64,000 nucleotides of DNA from the NCBI GenBank assembly GCA_036399175.1, contig DASWNP010000051.1:62001-126000 (forward strand), in the 5' to 3' direction. Source of the DNA: DASWNP01 sp036399175 (lineage in GTDB: Bacteria > Acidobacteriota > Blastocatellia > Pyrinomonadales > Pyrinomonadaceae). Below the pieces are notes generated by a model. That model was not told where the DNA came from. It did not search any database and saw only the letters and a program-made list of their open reading frames with translations. The position numbers and the translations under genes are program-made. Shown piece after piece: positions 26,119 through 33,514 of this stretch (position 1 is its first letter; each line of letters begins with the position of its first letter).

Positions 26119-26919
26119 CTAGTTCACGAGCAGTGCGTCCTGGATTTCGGGCGAGCCGTAGGCTGCGCCTCCGGTGAGGGCGAGGAGGTTTGGGAGGATT
26201 TGGGCGCGGGCGCGGCTGTGCGTGTGGCCGCAGAGAACTTTGAGTTGGCGCGTGGGGTTTGCGCGCATGATGCGCAGCAGAGTGTCGCCGACGGCGGCGC
26301 AGGCGATGTGGGGCAGCCAGTCGTCGTTCGAGATGCGTCCGGCGAAGAGACACGCCTCCTTGAAGGGAGGGACGTGCGTGAGAAAGAGGACGTTTTGAAA
26401 ACGCTCCAGCGCGCGGGGCAGCACCTCTTCGAGATAGGCTGCCGACTCGTCGCCGAGCGCGTGCAGGCGCTTGAGGCGCGTGTCGCGGTCGAGGCCGCGC
26501 AGCTCTTTGATGAGCACGTAGTCGTTGAACATGATGGGCGAGCGTTCGTAGTCGCCGAGACGACCGTCAGCCCATCCGTCATGCCCGACGAGAGCGGTCG
26601 TCGGCGTCAATTCAACGACTCCCGCCGCAGGCATCCAGCGTAGAAACTCGGAGCGCGCCGTCAACCTCTCCATCGCGGCGCGAACCTCCGGGATGCTTCC
26701 TCGATAGTAGTCGTGATTGCCGAGCACGAAATAGATTGGAAGCCGAAGCGTCAGCTCAAGAATGCGTAGGTAAGGCTCGACGTTGTGCGATTCGGCGATG
26801 TCGCCGCTAATGAGCAGAGCCTCCGGTCTGGCCTCCATGATGTCTCGACAGAAGGCTTCCACCTTCTCGCGCGTGAGAAAGTTGAGGTGGATGTCCGTGA
26901 CCCATGCAAGACGCTTCAT
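26119..26919 (-). CDS. calcineurin-like metallophosphoesterase
   Basis: A 266-residue binuclear metallophosphoesterase. The five metal-binding blocks are present: WVTDIHLNFL, LISGDIAESH, VLGNHDYYRGS, LTHVPPF and CGHTHSRA. The N-terminus MKRLAWVTDIHL fixes ATG 26919. There is no signal peptide. It is convergent with kdsC and divergent from the alarmone-hydrolase-like gene. The substrate could be a cyclic nucleotide, a lipid-linked pyrophosphate or another phosphoester; sequence alone does not say. Confidence 0.9.
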   Translation of the reverse strand: MKRLAWVTDIHLNFLTREKVEAFCRDIMEARPEALLISGDIAESHNVEPYLRILELTLRLPIYFVLGNHDYYRGSIPEVRAAMERLTARSEFLRWMPAAGVVELTPTTALVGHDGWADGRLGDYERSPIMFNDYVLIKELRGLDRDTRLKRLHALGDESAAYLEEVLPRALERFQNVLFLTHVPPFKEACLFAGRISNDDWLPHIACAAVGDTLLRIMRANPTRQLKVLCGHTHSRARAQILPNLLALTGGAAYGSPEIQDALLVN

Positions 26920-27099
26920 AAATGTTTCCGTGAGTATCAATCGAAGTCGAACAGCTCGGATGTCGTCGGCAAGCTCCGGCTCGGCCTGCGGCCTGGCTTC
27001 TTGTTCCAGAGGGCGATTCTAACTGAAAGAAGAATACGATGTTACTCCGTCGGCGGGCAATCGAGGCCGGCTCGCGCTCGTTTCGGATGAGGAGAAGAG

Positions 27100-27678
27100 A
27101 TGCTGCTGACAAGTCGTTTTGAAGATGCGCTCGTTTACGCGACGCGCCTGCACGCGGCCCAGGTGCGAAAGGGCTCGGGCGTGCCCTACGTGGCTCACCT
27201 GCTCGGCGTCGCCAGTCTCGCGCTCGAACACGGCGCGGACGAGGACGAGGCCGTCGCCGCGCTGCTTCACGATGCGGTCGAAGACCAGGGCGGCGCGCCG
27301 AGGCTCGAAGAGATTCGCGCACGCTTCGGCGAGCGCGTCGCCCGAATAGTCGCCGGCTGCACGGACGCTGACACTATACCGAAGCCGCCTTGGCGCGAGC
27401 GCAAAGAGCAGTACATCGCGCATCTGGCCGAAGCCGACGCGTCGGTGCGCCTCGTCTCAGCCGCCGACAAGCTGCACAACGCGCGCGCCATTCTCTCCGA
27501 CTATCGCACGCAGGGCGAAACGCTCTGGCCGCGCTTCAAAGGTGGAAGGGACGGCACGCTCTGGTATTATCGCGCGCTCGTCGAAGCCTTCCGCGCCTTC
27601 GGCCCAACTCCTCTCACGGACGAGCTGGCGCGCGTCGTCGATGAAATGGAACGACTGGTCAACAAAGGGCAAAAGTAA
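27100..27678 (+). CDS. RelA/SpoT-type HD hydrolase (small alarmone hydrolase-like)
   Basis: A 192-residue stand-alone HD protein like the hydrolase domain of RelA/SpoT and Mesh1/SAH enzymes. Signatures are HAAQVRKGSGVPYVAHLLGV (H33), ALLHDAVEDQGG (H57, D58, E61, D62) and ADKLHNARAIL (D123). No synthetase, TGS or ACT domain is present. It may degrade (p)ppGpp or a related nucleotide. ATG 27100 follows GGAGAAGAG. The end of the gene abuts a GGCAAAA-word repeat shared with the convergent LysR gene. Confidence 0.88.
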   Translation: MLLTSRFEDALVYATRLHAAQVRKGSGVPYVAHLLGVASLALEHGADEDEAVAALLHDAVEDQGGAPRLEEIRARFGERVARIVAGCTDADTIPKPPWRERKEQYIAHLAEADASVRLVSAADKLHNARAILSDYRTQGETLWPRFKGGRDGTLWYYRALVEAFRAFGPTPLTDELARVVDEMERLVNKGQK

Positions 27679-27788
27679 AAAGGCAAAAGGCAAAAGTGAG
27701 ACGAATGCTAGGTTCGTTTCGATTTTAACCCTTTGCCTTTTTACTTTTGCCCTTTGCCTTCTTCAGTTCTTGCTCCTTGCCTTTTTCG
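27664..27788. repeat. GGCAAAA-word tandem-inverted repeat
   Basis: Purine words (27664-27702) pair with pyrimidine words (27729-27788) in the convergent gap between the HD hydrolase and LysR genes; the LysR C-terminal basic tail is coded from the right arm. Confidence 0.8.
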
Positions 27789-28725
27789 CTTTGCCCTTCG
27801 TTGATTTCTTGCTTCTTAAAGCCCTGATAGGAGCTTCGGCGTTGAAATGCTGGCGGCAGAGTGTGTTGAAGGTCTTGAGGATGGGCGAGTCGTAGCCGCC
27901 GCTCAGGCGCGCGAGTCCCATCTCCCAGTTGATGCGCGCCCCTTCAATCCACCACTGGATAAGACGCCCGGCAGTCACTTCGTCGCGCGCCGCGTGCTTC
28001 TGCACGATGCCGACGCCCAGGTCGGCTTCGACCATCCTGATGATGGCCGCCTGACGGCTCAACTCCATCGCCACCGTCGGGCGCAAGCCCGCCTTCGCAA
28101 AGAACTCGTCAATCAAACGGCGCGTGTTGCCGCCGCGCTCGCCCAGGATGAGTTTCTCACCGGCTAAGGCAAACGCGCTGATGACGCGCTGCTTCGCCAG
28201 AGGATGACGCGGGCTGGCGATGGCGACCAGCTCGTCGCTGCCGAGCATCTCTGTCTCGATGCCTCGCATCTCGACCGGCAGAGAGACGAAGGCCGTGTCC
28301 AAATCGCCCGCCAGAAGTTGCTTGACGAGAGCCTCGCTCGTGCCAGAAGAGACGGAAATCTCGGCCTGTGGATGTTGCCGCCGAAGCTCTTTGAGGATGC
28401 GCGGGAGCGCGTCGGAGCTGACGCGCGCAGAGGCGCTGCCGACGCGCAGACGCCCGCGCTCGGCTCCGGCCAGCTCGGCCATCTCTGAGAGCGCCGTGTC
28501 GTGCTCGCGCAGGATGGTGCGCGCGCGCACGAGCAGTTTTTCTCCGGCTTCGGTGAGGACGACGCGGCGCGGTGTGCGGATGAAGAGCGGCGAGCCCACC
28601 TCCTGTTCGAGCTGTCGAATCTGCATGCTGATGGCCGCCTGCGTGACGTGGACGCGCTCGGCGGCGGCGGTGAACGTGTGAGCCTCCGCGATGTTCACAA
28701 ACGCTCTCAACTGGCGTATCTCCAT
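27763..28725 (-). CDS. LysR-family transcriptional regulator
   Basis: A 320-residue LTTR. The N-terminal helix-turn-helix spans about 1-60 (MEIRQLRAFVNIAEAHTFTA, then VHVTQAAISMQIRQLEQEVG), followed by the two-lobed effector domain with LRVGSASARVSSDALPRIL. The C-terminal basic tail (SKKSTKGKAKKARSKN) extends into a GGCAAAA-word repeat. ATG 28725 has GAGGGGG in front. It is divergent from the amino-sugar kinase and murQ genes, the usual arrangement of an LTTR and its target, so control of the muropeptide block is a reasonable guess; the effector is unknown. Confidence 0.93.
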   Translation of the reverse strand: MEIRQLRAFVNIAEAHTFTAAAERVHVTQAAISMQIRQLEQEVGSPLFIRTPRRVVLTEAGEKLLVRARTILREHDTALSEMAELAGAERGRLRVGSASARVSSDALPRILKELRRQHPQAEISVSSGTSEALVKQLLAGDLDTAFVSLPVEMRGIETEMLGSDELVAIASPRHPLAKQRVISAFALAGEKLILGERGGNTRRLIDEFFAKAGLRPTVAMELSRQAAIIRMVEADLGVGIVQKHAARDEVTAGRLIQWWIEGARINWEMGLARLSGGYDSPILKTFNTLCRQHFNAEAPIRALRSKKSTKGKAKKARSKN

Positions 28726-28740
28726 TACCCCCTCCGTCAT

Positions 28741-28804
28741 CAAAAATGATTATCGTCGAAATAAAATCTTTTAGTTTCCATTATACGACGACGCTCTCTA
28801 CAAT
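28741..28804. promoter_or_regulatory. AT-rich divergent control region, candidate LysR operator/promoter
   Basis: This AT-rich island stands out in GC-rich surroundings between the divergent LysR and kinase genes. A TACAAT hexamer at 28799-28804 is a fair -10 box for the kinase direction, with a weak TTCCAT 17 bp upstream. Several T-N11-A type arrangements are possible as LTTR sites but none is clear enough to name. The call is positional inference. Confidence 0.3.
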
Positions 28805-28878
28805 GGCACGAGAAAATTAGCGAGCGGTCTTTTCCCGGCGTCCGTCAAAAGGATTCCGGGCAGGTCGTGGAGAGAGGG

Positions 28879-29877
28879 ATGAAGGCGAGGGGGAAAGCAG
28901 TCAAGCTAGTTTCGGCAGCGCCGACGAGGCAGCCGCTCGGCTCGCCGCAGCTCGTCATCGGCGTGGACGGCGGAGGGACGAAGACGCGCGCCATCGTCGT
29001 CGATGAACGCGAGCGTGTGTTGGGCGAAGGCGCGGCGGGGCCGTCGAATCCTCTGCGCGTGGGTGTGAGCACGGCTGTTTCGGCAATTCGTGAGGCGATT
29101 GACCGCGCGTGCGCGGCGGCGCACACGAGCCGCATGGAGATAGTTTCGGCGGAGATAGGGCTGGCGGGCGCGCGGCGGGCGGATTTGCGCGAGCGGATGA
29201 GAGAAGAGCTTTTGAGCCTCGGCATCGGTGCGCTCGAAGTCGTCAGCGACGCGGACATCGCGCTCTACGGCGCGACGGAAGGGAAGCCCGGTCTGGTCGT
29301 CATCGCAGGGACGGGCTCTATCTGCTGCGGCAGCAACGCGCGCGGGCGTCACGCTTGCGCGGGCGGCTGGGGTCCTGTCGTCGGCGACGAGGGAAGCGGC
29401 TCTTGGATTGCGCGGCGCGGGCTGCAAGCGGCGGCCAAAGCGGCGGACGGACGCGGCAGCCCGACGCCACTGACGAAAGCAGCCTGCAAGTACTTCAACG
29501 TGCCTTCGCCCATCGACCTTTCGACGGCCGTCTATGCGCCGAATATGACCAACGACCGCATCGCCGGATTCGCGCGCCACGTCGTCGAGTGCGCGCGCAG
29601 GCGCGACTCGGTCTCGCGCGAAATCGTGGCCGAGGCGGGGCGCGAGCTGGGAGCGGCGGCGGTGGCCGTCATACGCGAGCTGCGGATGGAGCGCGAGAGT
29701 TTTCCTCTGGGCTACGTCGGAGGCGTCTTCGAGGCGGGAGATTTAGTGCTCGTCCCGCTCAGAAAAGAGGTCGCGCGCGTCGCGCCCAAAGCGCGTCTCT
29801 CCCAACCGCTCATCGACCCCGCCGAAGCCGCCGCACGCATGGCGCGCGAGCACCTGCAACTGGCTCTCGCAGGATGA
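28879..29877 (+). CDS. BadF/BadG-family amino-sugar kinase (MurK/NagK-like)
   Basis: A 332-residue ASKHA kinase. It has the N-terminal phosphate loop VIGVDGGGTKTRAIVVDE, GLAGARRADLRERM, VVSDADIALYGA, VVIAGTGSICCG, GGWGPVVGDEGSGSWIARRG and LGYVGGVFEAGDL. In this family, enzymes phosphorylate GlcNAc and, in MurK, also MurNAc at C6. The next gene is murQ, which needs MurNAc-6-phosphate, so a MurK-like role is the best inference. ATG 28879 is preferred; a GTG at 28867 is possible. It begins the muropeptide sugar block. Confidence 0.85.
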   Translation: MKARGKAVKLVSAAPTRQPLGSPQLVIGVDGGGTKTRAIVVDERERVLGEGAAGPSNPLRVGVSTAVSAIREAIDRACAAAHTSRMEIVSAEIGLAGARRADLRERMREELLSLGIGALEVVSDADIALYGATEGKPGLVVIAGTGSICCGSNARGRHACAGGWGPVVGDEGSGSWIARRGLQAAAKAADGRGSPTPLTKAACKYFNVPSPIDLSTAVYAPNMTNDRIAGFARHVVECARRRDSVSREIVAEAGRELGAAAVAVIRELRMERESFPLGYVGGVFEAGDLVLVPLRKEVARVAPKARLSQPLIDPAEAAARMAREHLQLALAG

Positions 29878-29880
29878 GGG

Positions 29881-29993
29881 CTGGTAAATGGTGAATGGTA
29901 AATGGTGAATAGTGAAAACCTGTCTTTCACCATTTACCATTTACCATTCACCAGTTCTTATCCATTCACCATTTACCATTTACTATTCACCAG
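29881..29993. repeat. GGTAAAT/GGTGAAT tandem-inverted repeat
   Basis: Alternating GGTAAAT and GGTGAAT words on the left pair with two successive complement blocks on the right; centre GAAAACCTGTCTTTC. It lies between the kinase and murQ genes. Confidence 0.85.
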
Positions 29994-29995
29994 TA

Positions 29996-30916
29996 ATGAC
30001 TGACGAGGACTTTGAACAGCTTCCGGTGACGGAGCAGGAGAATCCGCGCACGTCCGGGATAAGCAGGCTGGATGCGTTGGGCATCGTGCGGCTGATGAAT
30101 GAGGAAGACGCGCGAGTGGCCGAGGCGGTGGAGCGCGTTTTGCCGGAGGTGGCGCGGGCGGTCGAGGGTATTGTCGAGAGGCTGCGGGCGGGCGGGCGTC
30201 TGTTCTACGTGGGGACGGGGACTTCGGGGCGTCTGGGCGTGCTGGACGCGTCGGAGTGTCCGCCGACGTTCGGCGTCGCGCCCGAGCTGGTGCAGGGAAT
30301 CATCGCGGGCGGCTACGAGGCTCTGTATCGCGCGGTGGAGGCTTCAGAGGACGACCGCGAGGCAGGCGGGCGCGATCTTGAGGCGCGCGGCGCGACGGGC
30401 GCTGATGCCGTCGTCGGCATCGCCGCTTCGGGGCGCACGCCTTACACGGTCGGCGCAATCGAGCGTGCGCGTGCGCTCGGCGCGTTCACGGCGGCGCTGG
30501 CGTGCGTGCCGGATTCGCCGATTACGCGTGCGGCGGAGGTTGCCATCGTCCCGGTCGTCGGGGCAGAGGTCATCGCGGGCTCGACGCGGCTCAAGGCCGG
30601 GACGGCGCAGAAGCTCGTGCTCAACATGCTCTCGACGGCGACGATGATTCGCCTCGGCTACGTCGAAGGCAACCGCATGACGAACGTCCTGCCGCGCAAC
30701 GCGAAGCTTCGCGCACGCTCGCTGCGCATCCTCGCGGCGGAAACAGGGATGGACGAAGAGACGGCGCGCAAGGCGTTCGACGCCGCAGGCGGCGACCTGC
30801 GAACGGCGCTCGTCATGTCGAAAGCCGGATGCTCGCGCGAAGAGGCGGAGAGCGCGCTTGAATCCTCACGCGGCGTCGTCGCGCGTGCGTTGGAGTTGAT
30901 TCCGAAAAGCAGTTAG
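29996..30916 (+). CDS. murQ: N-acetylmuramic acid 6-phosphate etherase
   Basis: MurQ removes the lactyl ether from MurNAc-6-P to give GlcNAc-6-P. The 306-residue protein is full length and has the SIS domain signatures TEQENPRTSGISRLDAL, YVGTGTSGRLGVLDASECPP, IAASGRTPYTVGAI and VIAGSTRLKAGTAQKLVLNM, with the C-terminal helical tail (SKAGCSREEAESALES). ATG 29996 is chosen because everything upstream in frame is GGTAAAT-word repeat. It lies between the amino-sugar kinase and genes for uptake and wall hydrolases. Confidence 0.96.
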   Translation: MTDEDFEQLPVTEQENPRTSGISRLDALGIVRLMNEEDARVAEAVERVLPEVARAVEGIVERLRAGGRLFYVGTGTSGRLGVLDASECPPTFGVAPELVQGIIAGGYEALYRAVEASEDDREAGGRDLEARGATGADAVVGIAASGRTPYTVGAIERARALGAFTAALACVPDSPITRAAEVAIVPVVGAEVIAGSTRLKAGTAQKLVLNMLSTATMIRLGYVEGNRMTNVLPRNAKLRARSLRILAAETGMDEETARKAFDAAGGDLRTALVMSKAGCSREEAESALESSRGVVARALELIPKSS

Positions 30917-30954
30917 CTAAGAACAGCTAACAGAACCAATGAGAGATGGAAGGC

Positions 30955-31128
30955 TCAGAAAGGGAATTAACAGGGATAGACAGGATGGACAGGATAGAAA
31001 GAAATGATGAAGGCGGAATGCGGAATGATGAATTCAGGGCAAAGGCTTTCTGTCTTTCATTCCTCATTCCTCATTCCTCATTCCTCCTTTGTCTTTCATC
31101 CTGTCTATCCTGTCCATCCCTGTTTGAA
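30955..31128. repeat. nested 9-bp and ATGCGGA-word tandem-inverted repeat
   Basis: Outer GACAGGATG-type 9-bp words pair with CATCCTGTC-type words and enclose an inner ATGATGA/ATGCGGA hairpin, between murQ and the HAD gene. Confidence 0.8.
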
Positions 31129-31136
31129 TTGCTTTG

Positions 31137-31883
31137 ATGATGAAACACTCGGATAAGAGCGTCGAAGAGATACGCGCTGCTTTGCATCCGTCACTGAGAG
31201 ACGTGCGCGCCGTGCTGTTTGACGTGGGTGGGACGCTGGTTCATCCCGATTGGCCGCGCCTCGCACGGCTGGCGCAGGAGCAGAGCGGGCGCACTTTTGA
31301 GGAAGAAGAATTGCGGCGCGCGATGAGGGAAGTGCTGCGGCGTGCGGGCGAGGAGTTGGAGCGCGGCGCGCCGCCGACTTTGGAAGAGCGTCGGCGCGGC
31401 TGGGTTTTTCGCGGCATGTACTCGACGCTCGGGCTCGATAAAGATACCTGCGAGCTTTTGAGCGAGCGTGTGGACGCCGCGCACGGCGAGCGTCATCTCT
31501 GGTGCGGGCTCGACCCCGAAGCGCCCGAGGTGCTCAAGGCGCTCAAGCGCGCGGGGCTGCGCGTGGCCGTCATCTCCAACACGGAGGACGGGCGCTTGCA
31601 GGAATTGTTGGAGCTGGTCGAGCTGGCCGCGCAGATGGATTTTCTCATCGACTCTTACGTCGTCGGGCATCGCAAGCCCGACGCGGCCATCTTTCATCTC
31701 GCTCTCGAACGACTCCGTCTTGAGCCGGAAGAGGCCGTCTACGTCGGCGACTCCTACGCGCACGACGCGCTTGCCGCCATCAAAGTCGGGATGCGCGCCG
31801 TCCTGCTCGACGCGCTCGACCTGCATCCCGAAAGCGTCTGCCCGCGCATCCGCACGCTCGGCGAGCTGATTCGACGCGAGTAG
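31137..31883 (+). CDS. HAD-superfamily hydrolase
   Basis: A 248-residue HAD phosphatase with VLFDVGGTLVHPDW (motif I, Asp nucleophile and the second residue Gly rather than Asp), ISNTEDGRLQELL (motif II), VGHRKPDAAIFHLAL (motif III Lys) and YVGDSYAHDALAA (motif IV). The replacement of the second catalytic Asp by Gly is common in dehalogenase-like or weak HADs and makes activity uncertain. Three tandem starts (TTG 31134, ATG 31137, ATG 31140) are available. The gene sits between murQ and the symporter; a sugar-phosphate substrate would fit but is not shown. Confidence 0.85.
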   Translation: MMKHSDKSVEEIRAALHPSLRDVRAVLFDVGGTLVHPDWPRLARLAQEQSGRTFEEEELRRAMREVLRRAGEELERGAPPTLEERRRGWVFRGMYSTLGLDKDTCELLSERVDAAHGERHLWCGLDPEAPEVLKALKRAGLRVAVISNTEDGRLQELLELVELAAQMDFLIDSYVVGHRKPDAAIFHLALERLRLEPEEAVYVGDSYAHDALAAIKVGMRAVLLDALDLHPESVCPRIRTLGELIRRE

Positions 31884-31964
31884 CGAATCCGTCTCAAAAA
31901 GAGGCTCGCCGACTGCGCTGTGTGTGACGCGGCGCGGCGCGTTGGTGTAAGATTTCGGTTCAAA

Positions 31965-33494
31965 ATGAGAGCGCTCGACCTCTTCATCATCTTCGGCTAT
32001 CTGGCCGGCATCACGCTCTTCGGCGTCTGGTTCTCGCGCAAGCAGGAGACGACGCGCGACTACTTTCTGGGCGACCGGACGGTGCCCTGGTGGGCTATCG
32101 CCGCTTCAATCGTCGCCACCGAGACTTCGACCATCACGTTCATCTCCGTGCCCGGCATCGCCTTTGCGCGCGGCGGAAATTTCCAGTTCCTACAGCTCGT
32201 CTTCGGCTACCTGCTCGGTCGCATCGTCATCTCGCTCGTCTTCATCCCCTTATACTTTCGCGGCGAGCTTTTGACCGTCTACCAGCTTCTCGAACGGCGC
32301 TTCGGCAACCGCATCAAGATGCTGGCAGCCGCGCTCTTCGTCGTCATGCGAAACATCGCCGACGGCATCCGGCTGCTGCTGACGGCAATCGTGCTCGCCG
32401 CCGTCTACACGGCGTTTCAACCGCAGGCAAACGCCGACACCATCATCGTCGCCTCCATCGTGCTGCTCGGAGCGGTGATGATTATCTTCACCTACTTCGG
32501 CGGGATGGAGGCGGTCATCTGGGTCGAGGTGGTGCAGCTCTTTATCTACATCGGAGGCGCGCTGGCGGCAGGCATCATCCTCGCGGGCTCGATTGAGGGA
32601 GGCACGGGCGGGGCGCTCGCGCTCAGCGAGCAGTTCGGCAAGCTCGACCTGTTCGATTTCTCGTTCAACCTGACGAAGACCTTCACCTTCTGGGCTGGAC
32701 TCATCGGCGGCTGCTTTCTCACCATGAGCACGCACGGCACAGACCAGTATCTCGTCCAGCGTTATCTCTGCACCGACCGCCCGCGACGAGCGGCGGCGGC
32801 GCTTTTGTCGAGCGGCGCGGTCGTGCTCGCGCAGTTCATAGGCTTTCTCTTCATCGGCCTGCTGCTCTTCGCTTTCTATCAACCCTACGCGAACGCCGAC
32901 TATGCTAACGTCGCCGCGACCTTCCCGTTCACGGGCGGCGACCAGGTCTTTCCAGACTTCATCACGAAGCACATGCCTTCGGGACTCTCAGGGCTGGTCG
33001 TGGCGGCGATTTTCGCGGCGGCGCTCTCTTCTTCGCTCAACTCGATTGCCGCCACCGCCGTCAACGACCTCTACAAGCCTTTCGCGCCGCGACGCACCGA
33101 CGAGCATTATCTCCGCGTCGGCCACTGGCTGACGCTTCTCTGGGGCATCGTGCAGATTGCAGTCGCGCTCGTCGTTCGGCACACGACGCGCTCGGCGCTC
33201 GACCAGGCGCTCTCCGTCGCCTCGCTGATTAACGGCCCCATTCTCGGCGTCTTTCTCGTCGGCACTTTCCTGCGGCGCGTCAGCGAGCCGCCCGCGCTCA
33301 TCGGCATGCTCACGAGCATCGCCGTCATGCTCTACATACGTTTTATGACGCCGCTCGCGTGGACTTGGTACGTGCTCGTCGGAAGCCTTGTGACGTTCGC
33401 GGCGGCGTGGCTCGCCAGTTTCGCCTTCGCGCCCGCGCCCGCCGAGCGACGCGACGAGCTTGCGCCCGGAAACGCTATCGACGGCCTGCAATGA
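31965..33494 (+). CDS. sodium:solute symporter (SSS family)
   Basis: A 509-residue inner-membrane protein with about 13 hydrophobic segments and family signatures TTRDYFLGDRTVPWWAIAAS, SIVATETSTITFISVPG, GGMEAVIWVEVVQLFIY and AAIFAAALSSSLNSIAATAV. SSS proteins import sugars, sialic acid, amino acids or vitamins with sodium. The surroundings (murQ, kinase, secreted NagZ and NamZ) suggest it imports GlcNAc, MurNAc or a muropeptide sugar, replacing the PTS permease of Bacillus. ATG 31965 gives the standard short N-terminus. The substrate is inference from context. Confidence 0.93.
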   Translation: MRALDLFIIFGYLAGITLFGVWFSRKQETTRDYFLGDRTVPWWAIAASIVATETSTITFISVPGIAFARGGNFQFLQLVFGYLLGRIVISLVFIPLYFRGELLTVYQLLERRFGNRIKMLAAALFVVMRNIADGIRLLLTAIVLAAVYTAFQPQANADTIIVASIVLLGAVMIIFTYFGGMEAVIWVEVVQLFIYIGGALAAGIILAGSIEGGTGGALALSEQFGKLDLFDFSFNLTKTFTFWAGLIGGCFLTMSTHGTDQYLVQRYLCTDRPRRAAAALLSSGAVVLAQFIGFLFIGLLLFAFYQPYANADYANVAATFPFTGGDQVFPDFITKHMPSGLSGLVVAAIFAAALSSSLNSIAATAVNDLYKPFAPRRTDEHYLRVGHWLTLLWGIVQIAVALVVRHTTRSALDQALSVASLINGPILGVFLVGTFLRRVSEPPALIGMLTSIAVMLYIRFMTPLAWTWYVLVGSLVTFAAAWLASFAFAPAPAERRDELAPGNAIDGLQ

Positions 33495-33514
33495 ACCACA
33501 GAAGAAAGTAAAGA

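Noticed and set aside
29881..29993. Possible CRISPR array among the tandem repeats
   Set aside because: Words are contiguous 7-mers without unique spacers, and arms are inverted; no cas genes are present.
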